Assembly: GCF_030719295.1 (NCBI RefSeq)
Contig: NZ_CP120997.1
Span: forward strand, 2,170,001 to 2,234,000
Origin: Streptomyces sp. Mut1
Lineage (GTDB): Bacteria; Actinomycetota; Actinomycetes; Streptomycetales; Streptomycetaceae
Direction: 5' to 3'
DNA length: 64,000 nucleotides
Shown: positions 50,334 to 59,091 of the stretch, piece by piece
Layout of the letters: each line of letters begins with the position of its first letter
How positions within the stretch are numbered: the stretch's first letter is position 1
Notes under the pieces: model-generated
The model's input: only the letters and a program-made list of their open reading frames with translations
What the model was told of the DNA's origin: nothing
Databases searched by the model: none
Made by a program: the position numbers and the translations under genes

Positions 50334-51516
50334 CCACGCGGCCCATGACGTCACCTACGTCGGCCCCGCGGACCGGCTGGCCACTCTCCCGACCGGTCTG
50401 CGCTGCACGCTCATCGAGCGCCCCGACACCGGCGACCTCGCCGAAGAGGTGCTGGCCGCCGTCGCCGGGCTTCCCCCCTTCGACATGGTGCTCGCGCTCT
50501 CCGAGTTCGACCTGATAGCCGGTGCCCGGGTACGGGCGGCCCTCGGCGTGCCCGGCGACTCGGAGGAGGACATCCGGCCCTGGCGCGACAAGGTCGTCAT
50601 GAAGTCCATGGTCGCCGCGGCCGGTCTGCGGGTCCCCCGGTACCTGTCCCTGACGGAGGCGCTCGAAGCCGGACCCGACGGGCTGCCCTGGAGCGGTGAG
50701 ACGGTGCTCAAGCCGCTGGACGGCGCGGCGGCCATGAACGTCACCATCCACCCGACGCCGGCCGACGCCCTCGCCGCGGTGCGCGAGGCGGGGGTGCCCG
50801 AGGGCACCGAGCCGGCCGGCTTCGAGGTCGAGGAGTTCGTCACGGGCCCCATCATCCACGTGGACGGCATGCTGATCGACGGCAAGCCGATGGCGGTCCA
50901 GGCCAGCCGCTACGTCGGCACCTGTCTGGGATACGCGGAGGGAACGCCGCTCGGCTCGGTGCAGATCGAGCTGACCCCGGAGCTGAGCCGCTGGACCCTG
51001 GACTGCCTGGCCGCCGTCAACATCACCACCAGCCTCTTCCACCTGGAGGGCATCGAGACCCCGGACGGTGTGGTGTTCCTGGAGGTCGGCGCCCGCTTCG
51101 GCGGCGCGGACGTGGTGGACACCTTCGAGCTCGCCACCGGGGTCCACCTGCCCTCGCGCTACCTGCAACTGGTCACGGGCGGCGTCTCGGCCGAGGAGCT
51201 GACCTGGCCCGAGGCCGACGGCTCCCGCTACGGCTGGTTCTGCTGGCCGAGCCACAAGCTGGGCGCCGAGTACTGCCGCATCGAGGGCGAGGCACCCTTC
51301 CGCGAGAGCCCGCTCGTCTACCGGTGGAGCCAGCGGCCCGAGGACGAGCCGATCAAGACGGTCCTCAGCTACGCGGACACCGACATCCCGCTGGCCGGCG
51401 TCGTCGGCCCCGGCGACTCGGCCGAACTCGACCGCTTCCTGAGCGACGCCTTCGCCACCATCCGCGTCACACCTGTCACGCCGACGGAACCGGCCGACAC
51501 GGAGCCGACGGGCTGA
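50272..51516 (+). CDS. ATP-grasp ligase (second of two)
   Basis: A 414-residue ATP-grasp enzyme with the same architecture as that at 44442: RDKVVMKSMVAAAGLRVPRY, ETVLKPLDGAAAMNV, FEVEEFVTGPIIHVDGML, and LFHLEGIETPDG followed by VVFLEVGARFGGADVVD. It differs enough from the first to suggest another substrate pair, for example the second peptide bond of a tripeptide. The ATG at 50272 lies inside the MFS reading frame with GAGGA 7 nt upstream, giving a 62-bp overlap. A strong hairpin follows the stop. Confidence 0.92.
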   Translation: MRILILHRVTDKMIRHATGIDHAAHDVTYVGPADRLATLPTGLRCTLIERPDTGDLAEEVLAAVAGLPPFDMVLALSEFDLIAGARVRAALGVPGDSEEDIRPWRDKVVMKSMVAAAGLRVPRYLSLTEALEAGPDGLPWSGETVLKPLDGAAAMNVTIHPTPADALAAVREAGVPEGTEPAGFEVEEFVTGPIIHVDGMLIDGKPMAVQASRYVGTCLGYAEGTPLGSVQIELTPELSRWTLDCLAAVNITTSLFHLEGIETPDGVVFLEVGARFGGADVVDTFELATGVHLPSRYLQLVTGGVSAEELTWPEADGSRYGWFCWPSHKLGAEYCRIEGEAPFRESPLVYRWSQRPEDEPIKTVLSYADTDIPLAGVVGPGDSAELDRFLSDAFATIRVTPVTPTEPADTEPTG

Positions 51517-51532
51517 CCACGCCCGGAACGGC

Positions 51533-51575
51533 CCCGAGGCCCCGCCGTGCGGCTCACGCCCCGCGGGGCCTCGGG
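51533..51575 (+). terminator. Terminator after the second ATP-grasp gene
   Basis: CCGAGGCCCCGC (51534-51545) pairs with GCGGGGCCTCGG (51563-51574), extended by one C:G pair, around a 17-nt loop. It separates the biosynthetic locus from the tRNA genes. Confidence 0.8.
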
Positions 51576-51629
51576 CCCGCAGACCCCGCCGGACCGGCAT
51601 CCTCACAGGTCGCGACGTTTCTGCTGTGG

Positions 51630-51703
51630 TGGGGCGGGTGGGACTCGAACCCACGGCCGACGGATTATGAGTCCGCTGCTCTAACCGGCTGAGCTACCGC
51701 CCC
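51630..51703 (-). tRNA. tRNA with CAT anticodon (elongator Met or Ile2)
   Basis: A 74-nt cloverleaf is readable on the minus strand: acceptor GGGGCGG/CCGCCCC, D arm GCTC...GAGC, anticodon loop CTCATAA (anticodon CAT) and T arm with GGTTCGAGTCC. No CCA is encoded. The sequence alone does not separate elongator Met from lysidine-modified Ile2; it is not an initiator, since the acceptor has a normal 1:72 pair. Confidence 0.93.
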
Positions 51704-51835
51704 GTTTCGGCGTGGCGCGTACATGTGTGCGCACCGTCTGCCGCAGCATAGCCGGTCATACGATCTGCCGCTGCGGATGCCCGGTCGCTGATGACCATGA
51801 AGACGGCGCTGCTCGGCGGCCGGTTCCGGACATAC

Positions 51836-51857
51836 GAAAAAGGACCCCTGAGGGGCC
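51836..51857 (-). terminator. Rho-independent terminator after the tRNA-Asn pair
   Basis: On the minus strand GGGCCCC-TCA-GGGGTCC is followed by TTTTT, a stem with a true T tract, which is rare in Streptomyces protein operons but common behind tRNA genes. It lies 13 bp after the second tRNA-Asn. Confidence 0.85.
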
Positions 51858-51869
51858 CTGTTCCGATCG

Positions 51870-51942
51870 CTCCCCCGACTGGACTCGAACCAGTAACCCT
51901 CCGGTTAACAGCCGAATGCTCTGCCAATTGAGCTACAGGGGA
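51870..51942 (-). tRNA. tRNA-Asn(GTT), copy 2
   Basis: A 73-nt cloverleaf: acceptor TCCCCTG/CGGGGGA, anticodon loop CTGTTAA (anticodon GTT), T loop TTCGAGT. It is 5 bp downstream of another tRNA-Asn and differs from it only in the anticodon stem area (TTCGG/CCGGA here). Confidence 0.96.
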
Positions 51943-51947
51943 TCGCG

Positions 51948-52020
51948 CTCCCCCGACTGGACTCGAACCAGTAACCTGCCGGTTAACAGCCGGCTGCTCT
52001 GCCAATTGAGCTACAGGGGA
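51948..52020 (-). tRNA. tRNA-Asn(GTT), copy 1
   Basis: A 73-nt cloverleaf with acceptor TCCCCTG/CGGGGGA, anticodon loop CTGTTAA (GTT) and anticodon stem GCCGG/CCGGC. It is the promoter-proximal member of a tandem tRNA-Asn pair on the minus strand. Confidence 0.96.
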
Positions 52021-52200
52021 TTGCTGCGGTGCCTCGAACGCACCTGCCTGGCGGATGCCGGGCGGCGCGCGTTCGCTGCGACACATACATTAGCGCAAGC
52101 AGGGGGGTGCTTCGCCAATCGGTAGTGACCGGGGTGATCTCGGGCGTCTGCGGGTAGGCGGGCAGCACACGTCGCACGGAGCGAAGGAAGGGTGGCACCC

Positions 52201-52500
52201 ATGCGGTACCGGCTCACGTTCATCGCCGGAGTGGCCCTCGGTTACGTGCTCGGCACGCGGGCCGGGCGCGAGCGTTACGAGCAGCTGAAGAAGTCCGCAC
52301 GCCAGTTCGCCCAGAACCCGGCCGTGCGCAACACCTGCGAGACCGCGGCCCAGAGCGGCCGGGAGTTCGCGGGGAAGGCGTACCACGCGGTCGGCGAGAA
52401 GGTCGGTGACAAGGTGCCCGCGTCCGTGACGGAGCGGGTGCGGTCGCTGCGCGGGCGCGGTGCGGGCCGCGAGGACGACTGGGGGACCACCAACACCTGA
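52201..52500 (+). CDS. YtxH-like small membrane-associated protein
   Basis: A 99-residue protein with one N-terminal hydrophobic segment (residues 2-18, including LTFIAGVALGYVLG) followed by TRAGRERYEQL, the usual YtxH-type start, then an amphipathic helical region and a charged tail. Such proteins are often stress-related; the function is unknown. AAGGAAGGG lies 8 nt before ATG 52201; a GTG at 52192 is an in-frame alternative. Confidence 0.75.
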   Translation: MRYRLTFIAGVALGYVLGTRAGRERYEQLKKSARQFAQNPAVRNTCETAAQSGREFAGKAYHAVGEKVGDKVPASVTERVRSLRGRGAGREDDWGTTNT

Positions 52501-52569
52501 TTCGGGCCGGACCCACGTCTGCCGCACCATCGGTACGGGAAACCTCCGGTGGTGCGGCAGAATCTGTGT

Positions 52570-54015
52570 ATGGGCATAGTCGCCGGCTTGGACAGTTCTT
52601 CCGCGTTCACTCACATCGTGGTCTGCGATACGGACACGGGCGCCGTACTGCGGCAGGGGTACGCCGCGCATCCCGTCGAGGCGAAGGCCACCGAGGTCGA
52701 CCCGCAGGCGTGGCTGCTCTCCCTCGGTGAGGCCGCCACCGGCGGGCTGCTCGAAGGCGTGCAGGCGATCGGGGTGTCCGCGCAGCAGCACGGCCTCGTA
52801 CCACTGGACCACCAGGGCAACCTGGTACGCCCGGCGCTGCTCGGCAACGACAAGCGGGCGCAGGCCGCCGCGGCCGATCTCATCGACGGGCTCGGCGGGC
52901 GGCAGGCCTGGGCCGAGGCGGTCGGGGCGGTGCCGCAGGCCGCGCAGCCGGTCTCGAAGCTGCGCTGGCTGGCGCGGACCGAGCCGGAGCAGGCGCAGCG
53001 GGTCACCGCGGTGATGCAGCCGCACGACTGGCTGGTGTGGCAGTTGCTGGGGCGGCCCGCCCGGCGGACCACCGACCGGGGCGCGGCGTCCGGGACCGGG
53101 TACTGGTCGGCGGGCAGCGAGTCCTACCGGCCGGAGCTGGTGGAGCTGGCGCTCGGGCACCAGGCGGCGCTGCCGGAGGTGCTCGGTCCTTCCGAGGCCG
53201 CCGGGACGACGCCGGAGGGGCTGCTGATCTCCGCCGGGACCGGCGAGACCATGGCGGCGGCCTTCGGGCTCGGCGTCGGGGTCGGGGACGCGGTCGTGTC
53301 GCTGGGGGCATCGGGTTCGGTGATGGCGGTGCATCACGAGGCGCTGGCCGATCCGACCGGGATGATCACCTCGTTCGCCGACGCGACGGGCATGCATCTG
53401 CCGGTGGTGCACACGTCGAACGCGGTGCGGGTCCTGCGCGGGACCACCGAGATGCTGGGCGTGGAGGGGCTCGACGCGCTCTCGGCGCTGGCGCTGAAGT
53501 CGACGCCGGGCTCCTCGGGGCTCGTACTGCTGCCGTATCTGGAGGGTGAGCGCACCCCGCAGCTGCCGCACACCGCCGGGACCCTGTGCGGGCTGCGGCG
53601 GGAGTCGATGAAGCCGGAGCATCTGGCGCGGGCCGCGTTCGAGGGGATGCTCTGCTCGCTGGCCGACGCGCTCGACGTGCTGCGCGGCCGGGGCGTGGAG
53701 GTGCGGCGGGTGTTCCTGCTGGGGGCGGCGGCCGAACTGCCGGCCGTGCAGCAGCTGGCGCCCGCGCTGCTGGGGACGCAGGTCGTCGTACCGCAGCCGG
53801 CGCAGTACGCGGCGCTGGGCGCGGCCCGGCAGGCGGCCTGGGCGCTGGGGGTCTCGCAGGGGTCGCTCGACGGGCGTACGCCCCCGGCCTGGCAGGGTGC
53901 CGCGGCGCAGGTGCTGGAGCCGGGCGAGGAGTTGCCGGTGGGGCAGGCCGTGCGCCAGCAGTACGTGGCGACGCGGGACCAGATCCACCCGGGAGCGTTC
54001 TCCCCGGTGCGGTGA
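52570..54015 (+). CDS. FGGY-family carbohydrate kinase (xylulokinase-like)
   Basis: A 481-residue sugar kinase. The N-terminal phosphate loop is IVAGLDSSSAFTHIVV, the substrate region has GVSAQQHGLVPLD (the QQHG motif of xylulokinases) and the catalytic Asp lies in MQPHDWLVWQLL or TTDRGAASGTGYW; the C-terminal FGGY half includes SLGASGSVMAV and FLLGAAAELPAVQQL. It phosphorylates a pentulose or similar sugar with ATP. CAGAAT ends 6 nt before ATG 52570, a leaderless promoter. No sugar transporter or isomerase is adjacent, so the substrate is uncertain. Confidence 0.9.
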   Translation: MGIVAGLDSSSAFTHIVVCDTDTGAVLRQGYAAHPVEAKATEVDPQAWLLSLGEAATGGLLEGVQAIGVSAQQHGLVPLDHQGNLVRPALLGNDKRAQAAAADLIDGLGGRQAWAEAVGAVPQAAQPVSKLRWLARTEPEQAQRVTAVMQPHDWLVWQLLGRPARRTTDRGAASGTGYWSAGSESYRPELVELALGHQAALPEVLGPSEAAGTTPEGLLISAGTGETMAAAFGLGVGVGDAVVSLGASGSVMAVHHEALADPTGMITSFADATGMHLPVVHTSNAVRVLRGTTEMLGVEGLDALSALALKSTPGSSGLVLLPYLEGERTPQLPHTAGTLCGLRRESMKPEHLARAAFEGMLCSLADALDVLRGRGVEVRRVFLLGAAAELPAVQQLAPALLGTQVVVPQPAQYAALGAARQAAWALGVSQGSLDGRTPPAWQGAAAQVLEPGEELPVGQAVRQQYVATRDQIHPGAFSPVR

Positions 54016-54152
54016 GTGAGGGCGGGGCCGCGGAATTATGGACCGAGTCTGGTTTTTGACCTGGACTTGAACAAAACCGTTCGCGGTCCCGGTGAGCGGT
54101 GCCGGAAGATGGGTCGACTCCCCCAGCCCTACGCCGACTCCGAGAGACACGC

Positions 54153-55886
54153 GTGCTCATAAAACTCCTGCGGGCCTATCTCGCTCCGTACAAGAAACCG
54201 CTCGCGGTGCTGGTCGTCTTCCAGTTGTTGCAGACCTCCGCGACCCTCTACCTCCCGACCCTCAACGCCGACATCATCGACAACGGTGTCGTCAAGGGGG
54301 ACACGGGCTACATCCTCCAGTCCGGCGGCGTGATGCTCGTCGTCAGCATCGCCCAGGTGGTCTGCAACATCGGGGCGGTCTACATCGGTGCCCGTACCGC
54401 GTCCGCGCTCGGGCGCGATGTGCGTGCTTCGGTCTTCGACCGGGTGCAGTCGTTCTCCTCGCGCGAGGTCGGACGGTTCGGCGCCCCCTCGCTGATCACC
54501 CGTACGACCAATGACGTCCAGCAGATACAGATGCTGGTCCTGATGTCGTTCACGCTGATGGTGTCGGCCCCGATCATGTGCATCGGCGGCGTCGTCATGG
54601 CGCTCGGCCAGGACGTCCCGCTGTCGGCGGTGCTGCTCGCGGTGGTGCCGGTCCTCGGGATCGCGGTCAGCCTCATCGTGCGGAAGATGCGCCCGCTGTT
54701 CCGGCTGATGCAGGAGCGGCTCGACACGGTGAACCGGGTGCTGCGCGAGCAGATCACCGGCAACCGCGTCATCCGTGCCTTCGTCCGCGACGACTACGAG
54801 GAGGGGCGCTTCCGGGGCGCGAACACCGAGCTGACGGACGTGACGCTGTCCACGGGCCGGCTGATGGCGCTGATGTTCCCGACCGTGATGACCGTCGTGA
54901 ACGTGTCCTCGATCGTCGTCGTCTGGTTCGGTGCGCACCGCATCGACAGCGGCGGGATGGAGATCGGCGCGCTGACCGCGTTCCTCGCCTATCTGATGCA
55001 GATCGTCATGTCGGTGATGATGGCCACCTTCATGTTCATCATGGTGCCGCGCGCCGAGGTCTGCGCCGAGCGCATCCAGGACGTCCTGGAGACCGATTCC
55101 AGCGTCGTCCCGCCCAGCGAGCCGGTGCGGGAGCTGCGCGCCCACGGCCATCTGGAGGTGCGCGGCGCGGACTTCCGCTACCCGGGCGCCGAGGAGCCGG
55201 TGCTGCGGTCGGTGGACCTTGTGGCGCGGCCGGGCGAGACGACCGCGATCATCGGGTCGACGGGCAGCGGGAAGTCGACGCTGCTCGGTCTCGTACCCCG
55301 GCTGTTCGATGTGTCGGACGGTCAGGTGCTGGTCGACGGGACGGATGTGCGGACGCTGGATCCGGTGCTGCTGGCGAAGACCGTGAGCCTGGTCCCGCAG
55401 AAGCCGTACCTGTTCTCCGGGACGGTCGCGACGAACCTGCGGTACGGGAACCCGGACGCGACCGACGAGGAGCTGTGGCACGCGCTGGAGGTCGCCCAGG
55501 CGAAGGAGTTCGTGGAGGGCCTGGAGCACGGGCTGGACGCGCCGATCGCGCAGGGCGGCACCAATGTCTCCGGCGGTCAGCGCCAGCGGCTCTCGATCGC
55601 GCGGACGCTGGTGCAGCAGCCGGAGATCTATCTCTTCGACGACTCGTTCTCGGCGCTGGACTACGCGACGGACGCGGCGCTGCGGGCGGCGCTGCTGCGG
55701 GAGACCGCGCGGGCGACGGTGGTGATCGTGGCCCAGCGGGTGTCCACGATCCGTGACGCCGACCGGATCATCGTGCTGGACGAGGGGCGGGTCGTCGGAG
55801 CCGGCACCCACCACGAGCTGATGGACGGCAATGACACCTACCGGGAGATCGTGCTCTCCCAGCTGACGGAAGCGGAGGCCGCGTAA
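54153..55886 (+). CDS. ABC exporter half-transporter (permease-ATPase), first subunit
   Basis: A 577-residue type I ABC exporter: six transmembrane helices in residues 15-310 and an ATPase with Walker A GSTGSGKST, signature VSGGQRQRLSIART and Walker B IYLFDDSFSALD. The residue after the Walker B aspartate is Asp (FDD) rather than the catalytic Glu (DE), so this subunit's site is probably degenerate, as in heterodimeric exporters. GTG 54153 was chosen at LIKLLRAYLAPYKK; a start at 54099 would add a polar extension. Its stop overlaps the next start (TAATG). Confidence 0.93.
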   Translation: MLIKLLRAYLAPYKKPLAVLVVFQLLQTSATLYLPTLNADIIDNGVVKGDTGYILQSGGVMLVVSIAQVVCNIGAVYIGARTASALGRDVRASVFDRVQSFSSREVGRFGAPSLITRTTNDVQQIQMLVLMSFTLMVSAPIMCIGGVVMALGQDVPLSAVLLAVVPVLGIAVSLIVRKMRPLFRLMQERLDTVNRVLREQITGNRVIRAFVRDDYEEGRFRGANTELTDVTLSTGRLMALMFPTVMTVVNVSSIVVVWFGAHRIDSGGMEIGALTAFLAYLMQIVMSVMMATFMFIMVPRAEVCAERIQDVLETDSSVVPPSEPVRELRAHGHLEVRGADFRYPGAEEPVLRSVDLVARPGETTAIIGSTGSGKSTLLGLVPRLFDVSDGQVLVDGTDVRTLDPVLLAKTVSLVPQKPYLFSGTVATNLRYGNPDATDEELWHALEVAQAKEFVEGLEHGLDAPIAQGGTNVSGGQRQRLSIARTLVQQPEIYLFDDSFSALDYATDAALRAALLRETARATVVIVAQRVSTIRDADRIIVLDEGRVVGAGTHHELMDGNDTYREIVLSQLTEAEAA

Positions 55887-57817
55887 TGGCCGGGCCTGGC
55901 GGACGCATGATGGCGGGCGGGGCGCCGACCGAGCGGTCCATGGACTTCAAGGGGTCCTCGAAGCGGCTGCTGAAACGCTTCGGCGTCGAGAAGAACACCC
56001 TGTACGCGATGCTGGCGGGCATAGCGCTGAGCGTCGGGCTCTCCGTGGTCGGCCCGAAGGTCCTCGGCAAGGCGACGGACCTGGTGTTCGCCGGGGTCGT
56101 CGGCCGGGGCCTGGAGGCGGGGACGACGAAGGAGCAGGCCGTCGAGGGCCTGCGCAGGACCAACAGCGGCCTGGCCGACGTGATGTCCACGGTGGACTTC
56201 ACACCGGGGCAGGGCATCGACTTCACCGCGGTGGCCCAGGTGCTGCTCGTGGCGCTGACGGTGTACCTCGGCGCCGGTCTGCTGATGCTGGTGTCGACGC
56301 GGCTGGCGATCCGGGTGATCAACGGGGTCGTCTTCCAGCTGCGCGAGGACATCCAGACGAAGCTGTCGCGGCTGCCGCTGTCGTACTTCGACCGCGCCAA
56401 GCGCGGCGACGTGCTGAGCCGGGCGACCAACGACATCGACAACATCTCGCAGACGATGCAGCAGACGATGGGCCAGCTCATCAACTCACTGCTGACGATC
56501 ATCGGCGTGCTGGTGATGATGTTCTGGATCTCGCCGCTGCTGGCGCTGGTCGCACTGGTGACGGTGCCGCTGTCGGTGGTCGTGGCGACGAAGGTCGGCA
56601 AGCGTTCGCAGCCGCACTTCGTCCAGCAGTGGAAGGTGACGGGCAAGCTCAACGCCCACATCGAGGAGATGTACACCGGGCACACCCTGGTGAAGGTCTT
56701 CGGCCGGCAGCAGGAGTCCGCGCGGGACTTCGCCGAGCAGAACGAGGCGCTGTACGAGGCCGGGTTCAAGGCGCAGTTCAACAGCGGGATCATGCAGCCG
56801 CTGATGATGTTCGTCTCGAACCTGAACTATGTGCTGATCGCCGTGGTCGGTGGACTGCGGGTGGCGTCCGGCACGCTCTCGATCGGTGATGTACAGGCGT
56901 TCATCCAGTACTCGCGGCAGTTCTCGATGCCGCTGACCCAGGTCGCCTCGATGGCGAACCTGGTGCAGTCGGGGGTGGCGTCGGCGGAGCGGATCTTCGA
57001 GCTGCTGGACGCCGACGAGCAGGAGCCCGACCCGGCGAAGGACAAGGGCGAGCACCCCGGCATCCTGCGCGGCAGCGTCGCGCTGGAGAAGGTGGCGTTC
57101 CGCTACGACCCGGAGAAGCCGCTCATCGAGGACCTGTCGCTGAACGTCGAACCGGGCCACACGGTCGCGATCGTCGGCCCGACGGGCGCCGGCAAGACGA
57201 CGCTGGTCAACCTCCTGATGCGGTTCTACGAGGTGACGGGCGGCCGGATCACGCTCGACGGGGTCGACATCGCGAAGATGTCGCGGGCCGATCTGCGGTC
57301 GGGCATCGGCATGGTCCTCCAGGACACCTGGCTGTTCGGCGGGACCATCGCGGAGAACATCGCGTACGGGGCGTCGGGCGACGTCACCCGGGAGCAGATC
57401 GAGGAGGCGGCGAAGGCGGCCCACGCCGACCGCTTCATCCGTACCCTGCCGGACGGTTACGACACGGTGATCGACGACGACGGCGCCGGGGTCAGCGCGG
57501 GCGAGAAGCAGTTGATCACCATCGCCCGCGCGTTCCTGTCAGACCCGGTGATACTGGTGCTGGACGAGGCGACCAGCTCCGTCGACACCCGTACCGAGGT
57601 GCTGATCCAGAAGGCGATGGCGGGCCTCGCGCACGGCCGTACGAGCTTCGTGATCGCGCACCGGCTCTCCACCATCCGGGACGCCGACATCATCCTGGTC
57701 ATGGAGAACGGGTCGATCGTCGAGCAGGGCACGCACGACGAACTGCTGGCGGCCGACGGCGCGTACGCCCGGCTGTACGCGGCGCAGTTCGCCCAGGCGG
57801 TCGTCGAGGTCGACTGA
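55886..57817 (+). CDS. ABC exporter half-transporter (permease-ATPase), second subunit
   Basis: A 643-residue type I ABC exporter that pairs with the preceding gene. It has an N-terminal ~35-residue extension, a membrane domain with a long first outer loop (residues 60-125), and an ATPase with Walker A GPTGAGKTT, signature GVSAGEKQLITIAR and Walker B VILVLDEATSSVD with the catalytic Glu. So the pair has one canonical and one degenerate site, the pattern of LmrCD- or BmrCD-like multidrug exporters. The substrate is unknown. Confidence 0.93.
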   Translation: MAGPGGRMMAGGAPTERSMDFKGSSKRLLKRFGVEKNTLYAMLAGIALSVGLSVVGPKVLGKATDLVFAGVVGRGLEAGTTKEQAVEGLRRTNSGLADVMSTVDFTPGQGIDFTAVAQVLLVALTVYLGAGLLMLVSTRLAIRVINGVVFQLREDIQTKLSRLPLSYFDRAKRGDVLSRATNDIDNISQTMQQTMGQLINSLLTIIGVLVMMFWISPLLALVALVTVPLSVVVATKVGKRSQPHFVQQWKVTGKLNAHIEEMYTGHTLVKVFGRQQESARDFAEQNEALYEAGFKAQFNSGIMQPLMMFVSNLNYVLIAVVGGLRVASGTLSIGDVQAFIQYSRQFSMPLTQVASMANLVQSGVASAERIFELLDADEQEPDPAKDKGEHPGILRGSVALEKVAFRYDPEKPLIEDLSLNVEPGHTVAIVGPTGAGKTTLVNLLMRFYEVTGGRITLDGVDIAKMSRADLRSGIGMVLQDTWLFGGTIAENIAYGASGDVTREQIEEAAKAAHADRFIRTLPDGYDTVIDDDGAGVSAGEKQLITIARAFLSDPVILVLDEATSSVDTRTEVLIQKAMAGLAHGRTSFVIAHRLSTIRDADIILVMENGSIVEQGTHDELLAADGAYARLYAAQFAQAVVEVD

Positions 57818-57862
57818 GCCGTACGGAGTTCCGCGGCTGCCCCGGCCGTACGCGCGTGCGCG

Positions 57863-58915
57863 TCAGTCGAGGTAGCCGCGGAGCTGGTCGGCCAGGGCGT
57901 GGTCGCGCAGCTTGTTGAGGGTCTTGGACTCGATCTGGCGGATGCGTTCGCGCGTCACGCCGAAGAGGCGGCCGATCTCCTCCAGGGTGCGGGGCCGGCC
58001 GTCGGCCAGCCCGTAGCGCAGCTGGACCACTTTGCGTTCGCGCTCCCCCAGGGTGGAGAGAACGGCCTCCAGGTGCCGGCGCAGCAGCAGGAAGGCCGCG
58101 GACTCCACGGGGGACGCGGCGTCCCCGTCCTCGATGAGGTCGCCGAGCGAGACGTCGTCCTCCTCGCCGACCGGGGCGTGCAGGGAGACGGGTTCCTGGG
58201 CGAGGCGCAGGATCTCGCCGACCCGTTCGGGCGTGAGGTCGAGGTGGGCGGCGACCTCCTCGGGCGTGGGCTCGTAGCCGCGTTCCTGGAGCATGCGGCG
58301 CTGGACCCGGACGACGCGGTTGATCAGCTCGACGACGTGGACCGGGACCCTTATGGTCCGGGCCTGGTCGGCGAGGGCGCGGGACATGGCCTGCCGGATC
58401 CACCACGTCGCGTACGTCGAGAACTTGTAGCCGCGGGCGTAGTCGAACTTCTCCACGGCCCGGATCAGGCCGAGGTTCCCCTCCTGGACGAGGTCGAGCA
58501 TGGTCAGGCCGCGGCCCACGTAGCGTTTGGCCACCGAGACCACCAGACGCAGGTTGGCCTCGATGAGGCGGCGCTTGGCCGTCCGGCCCATGACGACGAG
58601 GCGGTCCAGGTCGACGGCGAGGCGGGTGTCCGGGTCGGGGGTGCGGGCGAGGCGTTCCTCGGCGAACAGGCCGGCCTCGACGCGGCGGGCGAGTTCGACC
58701 TCGTCGGCGGCGGTGAGCAGCGGGATGCGGCCGATCTCGCGCAGGTACTGGCGGAACAGGTCGGAGGTGGGACCGGTCTCCGGCCGGCCGCGCGGCCGAG
58801 GGGGCTCGTCCGGCTCCACGGACTCCTCCATGACCGCCTCGGGGTGGCGCGCGGCCCCGGCCTGCACGGGGATGGCAGGGAGGCTCTCGGTATCGGTCAC
58901 GGTCCGGGTCTGCAC
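57863..58915 (-). CDS. hrdA: RNA polymerase sigma factor, HrdA-type (group 2 sigma-70)
   Basis: A 350-residue primary-like sigma factor. Region 1.2 has [18 protein letters not shown]; regions 2.1-2.4 include [39 protein letters not shown] and [17 protein letters not shown]; region 4.2 has [21 protein letters not shown]. It lacks the long region 1.1 of HrdB. Its position between the ABC exporter pair and dnaG matches what I remember of hrdA in S. coelicolor; HrdC and HrdD are similar proteins, so the symbol rests on context. GTG 58915 is behind GGAGGT. Confidence 0.88.
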   Translation of the reverse strand: MQTRTVTDTESLPAIPVQAGAARHPEAVMEESVEPDEPPRPRGRPETGPTSDLFRQYLREIGRIPLLTAADEVELARRVEAGLFAEERLARTPDPDTRLAVDLDRLVVMGRTAKRRLIEANLRLVVSVAKRYVGRGLTMLDLVQEGNLGLIRAVEKFDYARGYKFSTYATWWIRQAMSRALADQARTIRVPVHVVELINRVVRVQRRMLQERGYEPTPEEVAAHLDLTPERVGEILRLAQEPVSLHAPVGEEDDVSLGDLIEDGDAASPVESAAFLLLRRHLEAVLSTLGERERKVVQLRYGLADGRPRTLEEIGRLFGVTRERIRQIESKTLNKLRDHALADQLRGYLD

Positions 58916-59091
58916 GGGGGGCGACCTCCAGGTGATCGCTGCCGGACCGCGGGGATGGGGCCGCGCTCCGATGACTCAGGCACCGCCATCCAGTGTGGGG
59001 TACGACACATGGCTGCCACGAGGGGCGTGCGGTGACTTTCTGGGACCCGGGAGGGGCTTTCCGTGACCGGCCGGCCGCGGCGGGCCGGGGG

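Noticed and set aside
37246..51516. Identification of the locus as a bacilysin cluster
   Set aside because: BacB, BacC, BacG and BacF equivalents are missing, and the radical SAM, ferredoxin, carrier and adenylation genes have no bacilysin counterparts.
51630..52020. tRNA-associated integrative element boundary
   Set aside because: No integrase is present, and I saw no copy of the tRNA 3' ends on the other side of the biosynthetic locus near 37,240.
51712..52125. Short coding frames across the tRNA region
   Set aside because: They are translations of the three tRNA genes and their spacers on either strand.
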